In this document: piece after piece, positions 1 through 25,519 of the stretch | Position numbering within the stretch: position 1 is the stretch's first letter | Layout: each line of letters opens with the position of its first letter | Assembly (NCBI RefSeq): GCF_019703515.2 | Contig: NC_059393.1 | Span: 15,806,501 to 15,870,500, forward strand | Length of the DNA: 64,000 nt | Reading direction: 5' to 3' | Origin: Myxocyprinus asiaticus | Lineage: Eukaryota; Chordata; Actinopteri; Cypriniformes; Catostomidae | Translations under genes and position numbers: made by a program | Notes under the pieces: generated by a model | Told to the model about the DNA's origin: nothing | Database searches by the model: none | The model's input: the letters and a program-made list of their open reading frames with translations, nothing else

Positions 1-37
1 TATTTTCCCCTATCAGCTCCCACTGATGAGTGATCAG

Positions 38-130
38 TCACGTGACGGCCGATGCCGGAACTGAGCAGCCAAGATGGCAGCAAAGATGCCAGCTTCCAGG
101 TCTCGAACTTCCAAGGAACTCTGCGCTAGC
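38..130 (+). promoter_or_regulatory. Promoter-like patch at the window start
   Basis: TCACGTGAC (E-box, USF type) is followed by CCAAGATGGCAGC, a YY1-type motif that also carries an ATG. A 25-codon ORF from that ATG (MAAKMPASRSRTSKELC...) then hits a stop. It could be the 5' end of a + strand gene or a repeat-derived motif. No downstream exon was recognised before tssk6. Confidence 0.25.
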
Positions 131-3100
131 TCAGCAGATGGCATGAATTAATGTTAAAATGAATGTTAGCCTTTCTCCAGGTATTTTAGAGCTCCTTGGT
201 CAGAATGCACAGATACTTTTAAAAGGCCATCAAAGGTGAAAGATTCATTCTTGTGGCCAAATGGTATAGTGACAACATATACCAGCAGGGGCTAAAAAGC
301 CAAACTTTGGTTTCAACAGCCGGACAAATAAAACACCTTACTGTAACCCAGTACTGCCAGTCGTTGTGCTTCTCTTGGTTTTAGCGTCCATTACTTAAAT
401 CAATAAAAGGACACAGGGGCCACTGACATGTACACATTTCCAGGATACACAAATCAATCTTCTCTGCAAAACAGTAGAAGAAATGCCAATTGTTTTGCAT
501 TTCACACTTTCCATGCAAAAATCAACATTACCAGATATTATGAGGGTTTAAGTTGCAGGGGAACACAAATTTCCTTGGAATCCAGATCTTTAAACCCCAA
601 ATACTTAAATCCTATTATTCCATCAACCCTTAAAGTGTATTATTTGCCTCGTCTCTTGGTATATTTTAAACAGCCGTGGGCTGGTGTAAAGTGATTCACG
701 AGGCCTCTCTTGTGAGGAAAATATTTAGTGCAGAAACCAAACCTTGTGCCACTAGCACTTCTGATCAAAACAGCATTTATTCTGTCACTTTGATGTAATT
801 TTTAAAGATATCCTCTGGTTACACTGCTTCATATCTGCTAGGGAGACCAATCTAATCCAGTTGAACCCAATAACTGAATCTCATTCAGTAAGGGTGTCCC
901 TAAATAACATATGAAGCAATTTGTCAAACCAACAAAGGACTGAGGTAATAAGTTGGATTAAATCAAAGGCAATTGGACACTTTTACATGCTCAAACTGTT
1001 TATGCTTTAGAAAGGGCTCTAACAATCACCATATGTCACTCAGAACTTCAAGAGACCTAGAGTACAAAGATAAAATGACGAACAAGCGACATCAACTCAT
1101 TTAAAGAGCAAATCGCTGGCCATGATGTTGCCATCACAACGACCAGTAGCGAAATTGTCATATCACCTTTGTCGACATGCCTTAATCACCCAGAAACTGC
1201 CGTGGAAAGGGAGATGATGTGGAAATGGCCATTTCTTCCACCAGTTTTGTTGTCAACAAGGCACATTCCAGACATCCTGGTTATTAAACATGGCTGGGAC
1301 TTAAGGGGGGCTAGGAGGGGCATTGCCCCCCTAGATCCCCCAAGAAACTTCTGAAGCTCCCGCTGTAACTGTCAGCGAAATGATCAAGGGGCACTCCGCC
1401 CCCCGGACTGACAGCGAAGCGAGCAACGTTCAGGAAAGGGATATTACAGACATCCCTGTGGGTGACACATCTTGTTAAGCTAAAAGTAACTACTCAAACA
1501 GACACAAAGGATGTCTGCAAAGACAGCTGTCACCCTTAATAACATCCTTTCATGAAAACATATCTTAAAAATGGTTTGAATATATACAAATCTTTCCTAT
1601 TTGGTGACAGCATCAGTCTTTATACTAAAACAATAACCATAGTGTGTCCAACATACCTGAGATAACGCAATGGCTCTATAGTCTCTGGTTCTTTCTCGTT
1701 GGAGCTGTGATTCATCTTGATGGGTTTGTGATGAACTGATGATTGGTGATGAGATTCTCTTGTCACAGTCCCCCCGTTATTGCAGTCTCTTTTCTCACTC
1801 TGTGTGCCCTGCTTCTCTCTATCTCCACTGGCTTACTGGCTGATAAACCAGGCTCCACGCATAGATCAGCTACTCTTACTGGAAGTGTCAGCCAATTATG
1901 AGGCAGGGAGACACCATGAGTACCGTCTGATTGGCTGAACACCATTGATGCTGGAAGCTTAGTCAACCATAAACTGCATCCCTTTCAGATGGAGCATCCT
2001 CGGTGACAGAAGAGTGTGAATATGATAAATTCTAATGCTCATTCATCACAGTCTTGATTTTAAGTTTTTATATTTGTACCGTTTTTGGATATTATTTCTA
2101 CACAATATATATATATATAAAGATTTACGCATTTCAATTTCAGAATAAAATTCCATAAAATGTTTAGTAATCTTTTAATAAATAAAATATAGCTAAATAT
2201 TAAATTATATATATATATATATAGTTTTAATATTTAGAAAACTAAATATTTTACGTTTTATTAATTTAATGCAGTTAGTTTATTAATTTAAAACAGTACA
2301 CAGTTCAGTTTGATGGATTTTTAATGAAACTGAAATGCATAAAACTTAAATGAGCTAAATATATATATATATGTGTGTGTGTGTAATATATATATATATA
2401 TATATATATATTAGTGCATAATACTACAGCTCATATCAGTGTATCATATAATGCATAGATTATGTAAATAAGAATTTATATATATGCATTATATATTAGC
2501 AAGTCAAATGCATCACACCATGTTAACATTGTACAAAAGGAAAAGACAACACTGAATTTGTTACTTTTACAATACGCTTTTCACTCGAATTATGTCATGT
2601 CGATAATATAGTTATTTCAAAACAATTTAATTAGAAAAATAAAATAGAAGCATTTTGGTGGACTCAATACTTTTGAACAGCACTGTTTATAAATAGAGAA
2701 TAATTAAGATGAATTCTTATAAATAGCTGCAAATATATTTTAAATTGCATTTCAACCCATTATTGCAAAGCTGCTAACCTTACCAGTATAAATGAATTTG
2801 TACTTAAGTAATACAAGTCAAAATAGATGGGTGTGAGTATATCCAACTCTAGTATGTTTCAAACAAGAACAGAAAATCAGGATTTGAGGAGACGTGTGTT
2901 GGGCAGGGACACACAGTAGTAAATGTCGCCGTCTACAGGTCTTCTAGTGTCATTGCAGGCAGCCTCACAGAACTCCCATTAGAGGCTGGAGAAATTAACA
3001 CTGTAAATTGAGCCCCGAGAGCATTGAAAACTAATGAGACACATTTGTTCACATGCAATTAGAATCACTTTAATGATGTATCCCAGATCTCGCTGGCCAT

Positions 3101-3364
3101 AAACCTGATGTGAGCGCAAGCACAAAGTCCAAATCAGATGTAAAAGGCAGATTGCTGAAATTTCAATGCAGCAACATGTTTCCAAATATCAATAGGCCTA
3201 TAATTGACTGGCCGGTCTTGTTAGAGGTACCTGATAAGGAAGTATTATCTGTTGTTATCGTTTATAATTAGGGTTACTGATTTGAACAAACTCCTAAAAT
3301 ACACATCAAACTTGAATTAGAGAGATGTTTGGCATAATGTTGATTACCACAAAAAATTTATTTA
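131..3364. other. Intergenic stretch without recognised gene
   Basis: No supported coding sequence. A G/C-rich imperfect hairpin lies at about 1308-1340 (CTAGGAGGGGCA...TTGCCCCCCTAG). AT-rich dinucleotide runs occupy 2100-2480. Confidence 0.5.
2355..2413. repeat. (AT)n/(GT)n compound microsatellite
   Basis: ATATATATATAT, then GTGTGTGTGTGT, then a longer TA run. Shorter AT runs lie at 2105-2120 and 2207-2222. Confidence 0.8.
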
Positions 3365-3830
3365 GACTCCTCCCTCCTTTTCTTACAAAAAAAAAAAAAA
3401 AAAATTTGTATCTGGTTAGTGAGGCACTTACAATGGAAGTGAATGGGGCAAATATTTAGCTAAATGTTAAAATATTCACCGTTTCCAAAGTAAAGCCACA
3501 AGACGCAAACAATATGCGCGTTTACATTATTTTAGTGAGACAAAATCACTTACTAAACTTTTACTTTTATGTGTAAAGTTATATCCAATTTTACAACTTT
3601 GTTGCCAAAACTACGTGCTGTAAACCTAACGGCCATAAAAAATTATTTAAGCAAATGTACATCTAAATAAATTAACAAGTTTTGACAGAATTAAATGTAA
3701 GTGCTTTTATAAAATTATAAGCTTCAAATTTCAGCTTTTAAACTGTCCAATAAAACTTTCACTTCCATTGTAAGTGCCTAACTGTAATGTGTGATTTTTG
3801 CTTTTTCTTAAATAAAAGGAGGGGTGAGTC
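3365..3830. mobile_element. MITE with long terminal inverted repeats
   Basis: The left end GACTCCTCCCTCCTTTTCTT is mirrored by AAATAAAAGGAGGGGTGAGT at the right. Inside, AGGCACTTACAATGGAAGTG pairs with CACTTCCATTGTAAGTGCCT. So each arm exceeds about 75 bp with gaps. No coding capacity. No clear target duplication was found. Confidence 0.7.
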
Positions 3831-4313
3831 GAAAGGTATTGTTGTCATTATCAATATTACGCCACGAATGCTGCCGAATTGTGCGTAACTTATATTGAAC
3901 CTGGAATATTACCTTTAATGTTATGCACATTTCATAACTCAAATTGTGCAGACCTCGTTGCAGTTAGCGCCATATTTAATTTCTGACTTGGAAAAAAAAC
4001 AAAAAACAAAATCAAGGCTGTGAGGGAAAGAGTAAGCAACCACCCAGGGCACCCACGCAATGCACTAAAAACTACTCGAACACCTAAGCAACCATATATC
4101 ACAGCCCTGGCAAGTACGTTTGCATCATATTGTGGCAGTTTTGCAAGTACCACTCATATTTTCTTCCAAAATAAATAAATCTAAAAATCAATAATACAGT
4201 ATGTTCACCTGGTCTCTTCTTGCATATCTTAGAAACTTGTTTTACTTGATTCAGCAGCCAAAATTTCAATGCTGCCATTCACTGTTGAAAGGAGCTCCAT
4301 AAGCTGAAACTAA

Positions 4314-4571
4314 CCCAGATAGCACATGTACATTGAGATGTCTATTTTAGATCTTTTCATCTGGAAAGCATCACACTCTAATTTACATCTGCTAAACATC
4401 TTAAAAAGATCAGATTTACAAACATTCTAAATCATAAATGGCTTAAAGACATCTGCTGAATGTCTTATTGACATCAGAGACGTACTTATTTACATGCATC
4501 TTACAGACATCTTCCAGATGTAAACACACACATCAAATAGACGTCTGGGTGATGTACGTGTGCTATCAGGG
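4314..4571. mobile_element. Harbinger-like MITE with TAA target duplication
   Basis: 258 bp. The left end CCCAGATAGCACATGTACAT matches the reverse complement of the right end (CCCTGATAGCACACGTACAT) with two mismatches. TAA flanks both sides (4311-4313 and 4572-4574), as expected of the 3-bp duplication of PIF/Harbinger elements. The interior repeats AGATGT/ACATCT motifs. Family placement is inferred from the duplication size. Confidence 0.8.
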
Positions 4572-4961
4572 TAAATTTTGTCCAAAGGCAAAATGGTGCC
4601 AATGAGACAACAAAAGATGTCAACTGTCACACCACTTCTTGGTAAATGTCTGTAGCCACCCACATCTTAAAATAACAGTCAAAAAGGCGACAGGCCACAT
4701 TTCATCTCTTCTAAAATGATCGTTGAGTTATGAACAGACACATCTCAATCAAGCCTTCTGAATAAAATTTAAGCAAATACAAAATACTTCAAAAAAATAC
4801 AAGATATAATGACTACTCTGTAGAAATGTCTCTGGGGAGCCAGATAAATAGTTAATTAATCTGGTTTATTTATGTGTTTTATGGTTGTTTTTTTTCATAG
4901 GAACTCCCATGTGTTGCCATCAGTGGTCTATTTCATTGCTTACCTGTGACATGTTCTATTA

Positions 4962-4969
4962 TGACATCA
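4962..4969 (+). promoter_or_regulatory. CRE-like element upstream of tssk6
   Basis: TGACATCA, one base from the palindromic CRE, lies about 150 bp before the tssk6 ATG. CREM binding to CRE-like sites drives many haploid germ-cell genes, so this is a plausible element. Assigning it is inference; single 8-mers occur by chance. Confidence 0.3.
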
Positions 4970-5088
4970 TAGAATAGAATGTAAATATCAGTCACATTGA
5001 GCATAAGATGTAAAATTCCATGAGATACTTTCCACTAAGGGCACGTTAAAGAGCAAGGAAGGATAACCAAACTCAAGCCAAGGTACTG

Positions 5089-5093
5089 ATTGG
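5089..5093 (-). promoter_or_regulatory. Inverted CCAAT box before tssk6
   Basis: ATTGG within CTGATTGGCTGAG sits 25 bp before the tssk6 ATG. It matches an NF-Y CCAAT core on the reverse strand. It may belong to the core promoter or the 5'UTR. Confidence 0.3.
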
Positions 5094-5117
5094 CTGAGTT
5101 CTTGCTAGATTAAGATA

Positions 5118-5951
5118 ATGCCAATTGATAAAGTTTTGAAAGGCATGGGCTACAAACCCATTGCCATTATTGGTGAGGGCAGTTTTTCCAAAGTTAAACT
5201 TGCCACCTCGAAGAAGCATCATTGTGATGTGGCCATCAAAATCGTGGACCGCGAAAAGGCTGAGAAAAAGTTTGTCGAAAAATTTCTTCCACGTGAACTG
5301 GCAATTTTGAGACAAGTGAAGCATGAACACATCATTCAAGTGTTTGAATTCATTGAGGTGGGCAGTAGGCTACTGTGTATCGTCATGGAAGCAGCAGAAA
5401 AAGATCTTCTCAAGAAGATACATGAAGTCAACCGCATCTCAAAAGACCAAAGCAAAACTTGGTTCTCTCAGATGGTCAGTGCTGTTGACTACCTGCACAA
5501 GTTGGACATTGTCCATCGAGATCTGAAATGCGAAAACATACTGCTGACAGCTAAAGACCAAGTGAAGGTCACAGACTTTGGTTTCGGCCGCTTCGCTGAC
5601 ACCTCCGACTGCAGTAGCACCTTCTGCGGTTCTGCAGCCTACACGCCCCCTGAAATCATTCTGGGTGAAGCATATGATCCAAAGAAATACGACGTATGGA
5701 GCCTTGGGGTGATTTTGTACGTCATGGTCACTGGAACTATGCCATATGATGACAGAAACATGAAACATCTTCCACGTCTTCAACGGAGGGCTTTGGTTTA
5801 TCCAGACAGTGCTGATGTTGAGGAATCATGCCGTACCTTCATCGGGACCCTGCTCCAGTTCAACCCATCCCAACGTCCAACCATCCAACAGGTGGCAGAA
5901 CATCCGTGGCTGCAGGTGCCAAAAGACCAGGGCGCAAGCACTGCCGATTAA
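5118..5951 (+). CDS. tssk6: Testis-specific serine/threonine kinase 6 (TSSK6-like), intronless
   Basis: A complete single-exon kinase of 277 residues. The glycine loop GEGSFSKV starts at residue 19; VAIK puts the ATP-binding lysine at 41, and the helix-C glutamate is E60 in FLPREL. The catalytic loop HRDLKCEN has D135 and N140, and DFG has D153. The activation segment contains STFCGSAAYTPPE, with T168 as the likely activating threonine and PPE in place of APE. All residues needed for catalysis are present. The overall pattern, including FEFIEV, MEAA, YDPKKYDVWS and the short tail after the kinase fold, fits TSSK6 (about 273 residues in human) better than other TSSKs. The family acts in post-meiotic male germ cells and is needed for sperm chromatin condensation. 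The start is the first in-frame ATG (context gataATGc), followed at once by the kinase N-lobe. The gene converges on gatad2a, an arrangement also known in human. Another TSSK paralogue is possible but less likely. Confidence 0.93.
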   Translation: MPIDKVLKGMGYKPIAIIGEGSFSKVKLATSKKHHCDVAIKIVDREKAEKKFVEKFLPRELAILRQVKHEHIIQVFEFIEVGSRLLCIVMEAAEKDLLKKIHEVNRISKDQSKTWFSQMVSAVDYLHKLDIVHRDLKCENILLTAKDQVKVTDFGFGRFADTSDCSSTFCGSAAYTPPEIILGEAYDPKKYDVWSLGVILYVMVTGTMPYDDRNMKHLPRLQRRALVYPDSADVEESCRTFIGTLLQFNPSQRPTIQQVAEHPWLQVPKDQGASTAD

Positions 5952-6005
5952 AAGATGTGTTGCAAATGCAAATAATGGTGTCTTCATACAGTTCAATTCT
6001 CTTAA

Positions 6006-6011
6006 ATTAAA
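6006..6011 (+). promoter_or_regulatory. Candidate tssk6 poly(A) signal (ATTAAA)
   Basis: ATTAAA lies 55 bp after the tssk6 stop codon and is the first common poly(A) hexamer on this strand. It would give a very short 3'UTR, which is usual for intronless testis kinases. Confidence 0.4.
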
Positions 6012-6036
6012 CAGACAAAACAGGTTAAAATTAGTT

Positions 6037-6042
6037 TTTATT
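6037..6042 (-). promoter_or_regulatory. Candidate distal gatad2a poly(A) signal
   Basis: TTTATT on the + strand reads AATAAA on the - strand. It lies 1.8 kb after the gatad2a stop and about 85 bp beyond the end of tssk6. Using it would make the two transcripts' 3' ends meet or overlap. Confidence 0.35.
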
Positions 6043-7229
6043 ATAATTATTAACTGATAAAGCAGAAATGGATGAAAAAGACAATGTTTTTTTTTTTTTA
6101 AACAATTCATAAAAGGGATGCGATACGATAAACAATGCTGGCATCCCAGGAAAATGGAATGGTGTTAGTTGTCAGCAGCAGTAGTCAGAACAGCAGTCTG
6201 AAACAAGGGCCTCCATGTCCGAAACACTCCACAGGCATTCAAGATCTTTGAATGGATCATCGTAAAAAGATAAAGTGTAGAAAAACTAAAACTGACGCAA
6301 GCATAACTAACATGACATGTTTGTTGGACTGCAATGACTAAGGACCCAAGCTGTCATTTATAAAATACATATCTGTTTAGCTAAAATACCAAGCGTACTG
6401 CTAGCAAATCAAATCAGATGAAAGGAAAATAAGAGATGGCAAAATAAGTGACCACCACCTTACAGGTAGGTACATAAGGACTTTGAATTCGCTATTCACT
6501 TGTGACTGTGTGCTACATTCAATAAGCAGTCATGCTTTTAAACATTTCCTTTAAGGAAAGATTAAGCTGTGCCAGTCTGCACAACTTCCGACAGGATCTA
6601 AAATGGTAGATAGAACATGAACAACTAGCAAAACTTTGCATTTAAATACGCTAAATACAGTCCAATCTTAAATTCGTAACCCTTTGAAACTACCTGGGGA
6701 GAAATCATGGGTTTAGAAATTCATTAAACTTGGGCTAATGGTATATATCCTTCATCTAAAGTGACATTTATAAATAATACAACATCCAAATATTAGATGC
6801 TCTTATAAGAAAGCCTGGGGTAGGGGAGAACATCACAACGTTAATCAAAAATGTAATGCAATATCAGATCTAACGCAATTTTCCTGTTATAACTGATATC
6901 AACAAATGTTGTAGGTCTAGTAGTCCTGTTGTGGCTGCTGCTTTAGTTAGTTAGTCCATCTCTGTAACCATCCCTGATGCACAATTCTTGTCTTTTATAA
7001 GCTTACAAAGAAAAACAACCCAAAGTATCCAAAAATAAACATTACACCAGCAGATGTATAACCACCTCAACAATATAACAATACCTTTTAAACTCGAAGC
7101 CTTTAAAAAAAGGCCATTTCGAATAAAGGGTGGAATGAGTCCACAGTTAAGCTAAGAAAAATAAAATACAAACTTATTGACATCGAATACACATGCATAC
7201 ACTCCCATATCTGTTCAAGAGACGATGTG

Positions 7230-7312
7230 AGAAATAGTTCACCCAAAAATGAAAATTTTAATGGTGAGTGAAACATGACAGAATGTTCATTTTTGGGTGA
7301 ACTGTCCCTTTG
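7230..7312. repeat. Short foldback copy of the TTAA-type MITE
   Basis: AATAGTTCACCCAAAAATGA on the left is mirrored by the reverse complement TCATTTTTGGGTGAACTGTC on the right, with a spacer of about 25 bp. These are the ends of the element family also seen at 45639, 48395 and 57937. The copy keeps little but the ends, and it would form a hairpin if transcribed in the gatad2a 3'UTR. Confidence 0.65.
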
Positions 7313-7764
7313 AGCTTTTCACAGCTCAAGTAATTGTGTAGATGGTCAACAAAAGGTCAAAATGTAATTTCTGGCATTACGCAGGAAGTCTACAGTCCCA
7401 TCTTCTCCACTTCCTATGGGTAATGTGTCCGTCAGTCTCTGGAACTCTGAACAAAGGCTGTAGCTCACATAATAAAGCCTTTTCTCCACTTGAAGAGCCA
7501 TTAGGAGCCACAAATTGGGAGCTGGTGGGCGACATGACCACCGTGCATGTGTATTAGATCACTAAAGACCATAGGGTACTGGAGGGATGCAGTAGATGGA
7601 TACAAAGGCCTATACAAAAGGTTCTCATGCCTCCTTTATCACTGATCCCGGTACAGTTCTCCTCTAGGACACACTTATTGGCCTATAGGGATTTCTTACC
7701 TCAGACCGTACAAGTAAAGGTCTCAGAACAAAAGAGAAATAGAGAGAAAATATATCTTTTTAAT

Positions 7765-7770
7765 TTTATT
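7765..7770 (-). promoter_or_regulatory. Candidate proximal gatad2a poly(A) signal
   Basis: TTTATT on + reads AATAAA on -, 108 bp after the gatad2a stop codon. Confidence 0.35.
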
Positions 7771-7877
7771 ATTGCTTAATGGCTGGTTGTCTGACATTGA
7801 AAACCAACCAAATGTCCAAAAGTCAGGATTATAATCTATGAGAAATATTAGGATCATTTAATCGGTGGAATGGGGTA

Positions 7878-22046
<14,169 letters not shown>

Positions 22047-22723
22047 CTGTAAATGAACATCATAAAATGAGTCAAGCATTCAGAAAGAAAATCAGCTTTG
22101 ATCAGATTGAGTTTATAAGATAACAAAAAATAAATAAAAATAAGTATAGCCTAATAGACCATACAATATAGCAGTTGACCAAAGAGTTTTTAAAATGGCC
22201 AATGCCGATATCTTGAGCAAGCTGGCTGATAACCAGTCTAATGCACACAAAATGAACGAAACACTCATTTCACACCATAGTTCAAAATTTCCTCCTAACC
22301 ACTGAAAACAAAAATAGTTTATAATCCACTGACAAAGCTGTCAGATCTTGAAATTTAAAATGATGAATGAATACTTGTGTTAACAGAGCCCAACAGTCTG
22401 GTGCCGAAAGTAAAAATACCTCTTATTTTTTTCATAGGGGAATTGATTTTTAAGGATAACTCAACCTTTTTATTGACAGGCCTACCGTGAGCTACGAGGT
22501 TGTTAATCAATGCTATATGCTTCTGTTCAAGCTGCCGGTCCATGTTATTTCAACTTGATTTTTAAAATTGCATTTAATAGCATAATCTGTGGTGAATAAC
22601 TACACTTCCCATGATCCTGAGTTGGAAAATCCACCAATCAGAGAATATCAGCAAACAAACCGCAGCTAAAGATCCCTGCAGTGACCGCCACTTCCGTGAT
22701 GCATTGCAAATGACGCAACAGAT

Positions 22724-23204
22724 GGTGCTTCTCAATCGGAAGGCTGCAGCCTAGTTAGGCTGGATATCTCGGCTGCCATGTCATCAAGTACTATCAATAG
22801 CAGTCTCAATTGTGAGGACACTTGGAAGGCAGCCTCGTTTCGCAGCCTTCATTCGCCACATTTTGGAGGATGCATGAGGTGCATCCTTCGTGGCCTTCAA
22901 TCACCCATAATCCTTTGCACAATTCAGATTTTTTTTAAAGAAAATATCAGAAAACAAATCGAACAGATGTGCACCCTCCTGGTGGCTTCCTCCATTTCTA
23001 CAAATTTGTTGTAGTGGTTCACAAATAATTTTTCTTTGAAATTTTCATGCCATGACCGTGGGGGCAAAAACCTTTATGACGTATCCATGCAGGTTTACTA
23101 GACTGACTGTCTCATTCATAGCGCTGAATGCTGAGGAGGATCTTAGCCAGCAGCCTCAGAAGGACTGATCTTGCTAGGCTGCAGCCTTTCATTTGAGAAG
23201 CACC
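22724..23204. mobile_element. DNA transposon with ~30-bp TIRs
   Basis: GGTGCTTCTCAATCGGAAGG and its continuation GCTGCAGCCTAG are mirrored by CTAGGCTGCAGCCTTTCATTTGAGAAGCACC-type sequence at the right, with a few mismatches. No transposase. The target duplication is unclear. Confidence 0.72.
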
Positions 23205-23474
23205 AAGGGTCATCTCAGTACACTCTGAAATAGGGTTGTCACGATACCATAATCATATCTTACAATTATATACCAGCTAAAGTATCATGATACCAAGTAG
23301 TATCACGATACCACATGATAGTGTGTTAATTCTTCACACAGTTTGTCACAGCAAATGTGGTTCTTAGAAACTAGCCATTCCACTCGTTGCTCAGGATGTG
23401 GTGAAAATAACGGATAGATGAACTGGGAGAAGGCTCAAATGAACTAACTTGTTACCTAATACATTCTTAGTTTG

Positions 23475-23522
23475 ATGTAAAAAATAAATAAATAAATAAT
23501 ATATATATATATATATATATAT
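23475..23522. repeat. (AAAT)n/(AT)n microsatellite
   Basis: AAATAAATAAATAAATAA followed by a TA run, inside the hAT-like element. Confidence 0.8.
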
Positions 23523-24699
23523 TATTTGCTGCAACAAAACAGCCAGTTCAAATGGCAACATCTTTAAACTTTTATTCCATTATTTCTGTGAATATTTGAA
23601 TGTTGGTAACATAAAAATAAAGACTGATTTGAGCAGCTGTTTCATTATTATAACCGCTTCAGCACCGGTCTCCTGGTAAACAGCAGCGCAAGTGCAAATT
23701 ACACACACATCAGTTTGATCACACGGCTCAGGGTCGTGATCTAATCATAAGAGCAAACTTAGCAAAGTTACCGTCACCATGCATTCGTAATTGGAAAAAA
23801 GTTAAACGAGTGCAACGTTCAATTTTTCAGAGAAATGGTAAATCTGTAAATGTTAAGATAAAGCATTTAGGTTAAATGAAGTGGCACAAACCCGTGTGTA
23901 TTCTGCAGAGGCAGTGGGATGTGTCTAAAAGTGTTTAATAAGGTTGCTGGTGTTTCCCCCTTTGGCTTGAAATCTCTGTTGACATTCAGGGCAGATGGGT
24001 TTTCCTGGTCTCATCAGCCAAAACCCAAAATAATTCAAAATCTCGCTACATGAATTGTGTTGTGTAAAAAGCTTCTTACTCTCCCAAAGTTTTATTTAAA
24101 TCCATATTATCCATTAGGAGACACGACCGCCAAATTAACACGCGGGGATTCATATGTGTGTGTTTGAAGCATGGGAAAACCACTCATTGATAAATAAACA
24201 ATACCATGTAAGGGGCAAATTCTAAACAGCATTTTGCGCTCTTAAAAAGGCACTGCGTGAAGAGGATGCCACTCGAAAAGACTATATTTTTAATGTTATT
24301 GCAGACATAGGTCTGATTTACAGTTGTGCTCAAAAGTTTGCACACCCTGGCAGAAATTGTGAAATTTTGGCATTGATTTTGAAAATAGGACTGATCATGC
24401 AAAAAATGTCTTTTATTTAAGGATAGTGATCATATGAAGCCCTTTATCATCACATAGTTGTTTGGCTCCTTTTCAAATGATAATGATAACAAAAATCACC
24501 CAAATGGCCCTGATCAAAAGTTTACATACCCTTGAATGTTTGGCCTTGTTACAGACACACACACACAGGTTTAAATGGCAATTAAAGGTTAATTTCCCAC
24601 ACCTGTGGCTTTTTAAATTGCAATTAGGGTCTGTGTATAAACAGTCAATGAGTTTGTTAGCTTTCACATGGATGCACTGAGCAGGCTAGATACTGAGTC

Positions 24700-25137
24700 A
24701 TGGGGAGCAGAAAAGAACTGTCAAAAGACCTGCGTAACAAGGTAATGGGACTTTATAAAGATGGAAAAGGATATAAAAATATATCCAAAGCCTTGAAAAT
24801 GCCAGTCAGTACTGTTCAATCACTTATTAAGAAGTGGAACATTCGGGGATCTCTTGATACCAAGCCAAGGTCAGGTAGACCAAGAAAGATTTCAGCCACA
24901 ACTGCCAGAAGAATTGTTTGGGATACAAAGAAAAACCCACAGGTAACCTCAGGAAAAATACAGGCTGCTCTGGAAAAAGACGGTGTGGTTGTTTCAAGGA
25001 GCACAATACTTGTTGACCCCTCTCCAAACATAGCGCTTACGGTTGTGACCACAAAGCTCTATTTTGGTCTCATCACTCCAAATTACAGTGTGCCAGAAGC
25101 TGTGAGGCGTGTCAAGGTGTTGTCAGGCATATTGTAA
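24700..25137 (+). pseudogene. Tc1 transposase N-terminal fragment, left arm
   Basis: Starts MGSRKELSKDLRNKVMGLYK and carries the paired HTH DNA-binding region (YKNISKALKMPVSTVQSLIK, then GRPRKISATTARRI). After about residue 105 (SRSTI) the frame crosses the inversion boundary and codes for antisense sequence, so no DDE catalytic core follows. Confidence 0.88.
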
Positions 25138-25186
25138 CCGGGCTTTTTTGTGGCATTGGCTTCTTTCTGGCAACTCGACCATGCAG

Positions 25187-25519
25187 CTATTTTTTGTTCA
25201 AGTATCGTCGTATTGTGTTCCTTGAAACAACCACACCGTCTTTTTCCAGAGCAGCCTGTATTTCTCCTGAGGTTACCTGTGGGTTATTCTTTGTATCCTG
25301 AACAATTCTTCTGGCAGTTGTGGCTGAAATCTTTCTTGATCTACCTGACCTTGGCTTGGTATAAAGAGATCCCCGAATTTTCCACTTCTTAATAAGTGAC
25401 TGAACATTACTGACTGGCATTTTCAAGGCTTTGGATATATTTTTATATCCTTTTCCATCTTTATAAAGTCCCATTACCTTGTTACGCAGGTCTTTTGACA
25501 GTTCTTTTCTGCTCCCCAT
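25187..25519 (-). pseudogene. Tc1 transposase N-terminal fragment, right arm
   Basis: The mirror copy, 110 residues to a stop after RRYLNKK. It differs from the left arm at scattered residues (V/N at STVQ/SNVQ, R/S at GRPRK/GRSRK). Beyond the stop, the - strand goes on into WSDETKIELCGHNRKRYVW (about 25035-25095), the first DDE aspartate region, so this arm preserves the original order. Confidence 0.88.

Larger units (their letters stand above)
6043..7877 (-). other. Probable gatad2a 3'UTR / region between convergent genes
   Basis: About 1.8 kb without a convincing ORF lies between tssk6 and the gatad2a stop codon. A proximal AATAAA on the - strand at 7765-7770 and a distal one at 6037-6042 bracket the possible 3'UTR ends. 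The stretch holds a small TTAA-family foldback at 7230-7312. The extent is inferred; transcript data are needed to fix it. Confidence 0.5.

Noticed and set aside
428..694. 88-codon + strand ORF
   Set aside because: No family features, no splice context and no promoter nearby; its length is expected by chance.
5439..5783. 114-codon - strand ORF within tssk6
   Set aside because: Antisense shadow of the kinase gene with no recognisable motif.
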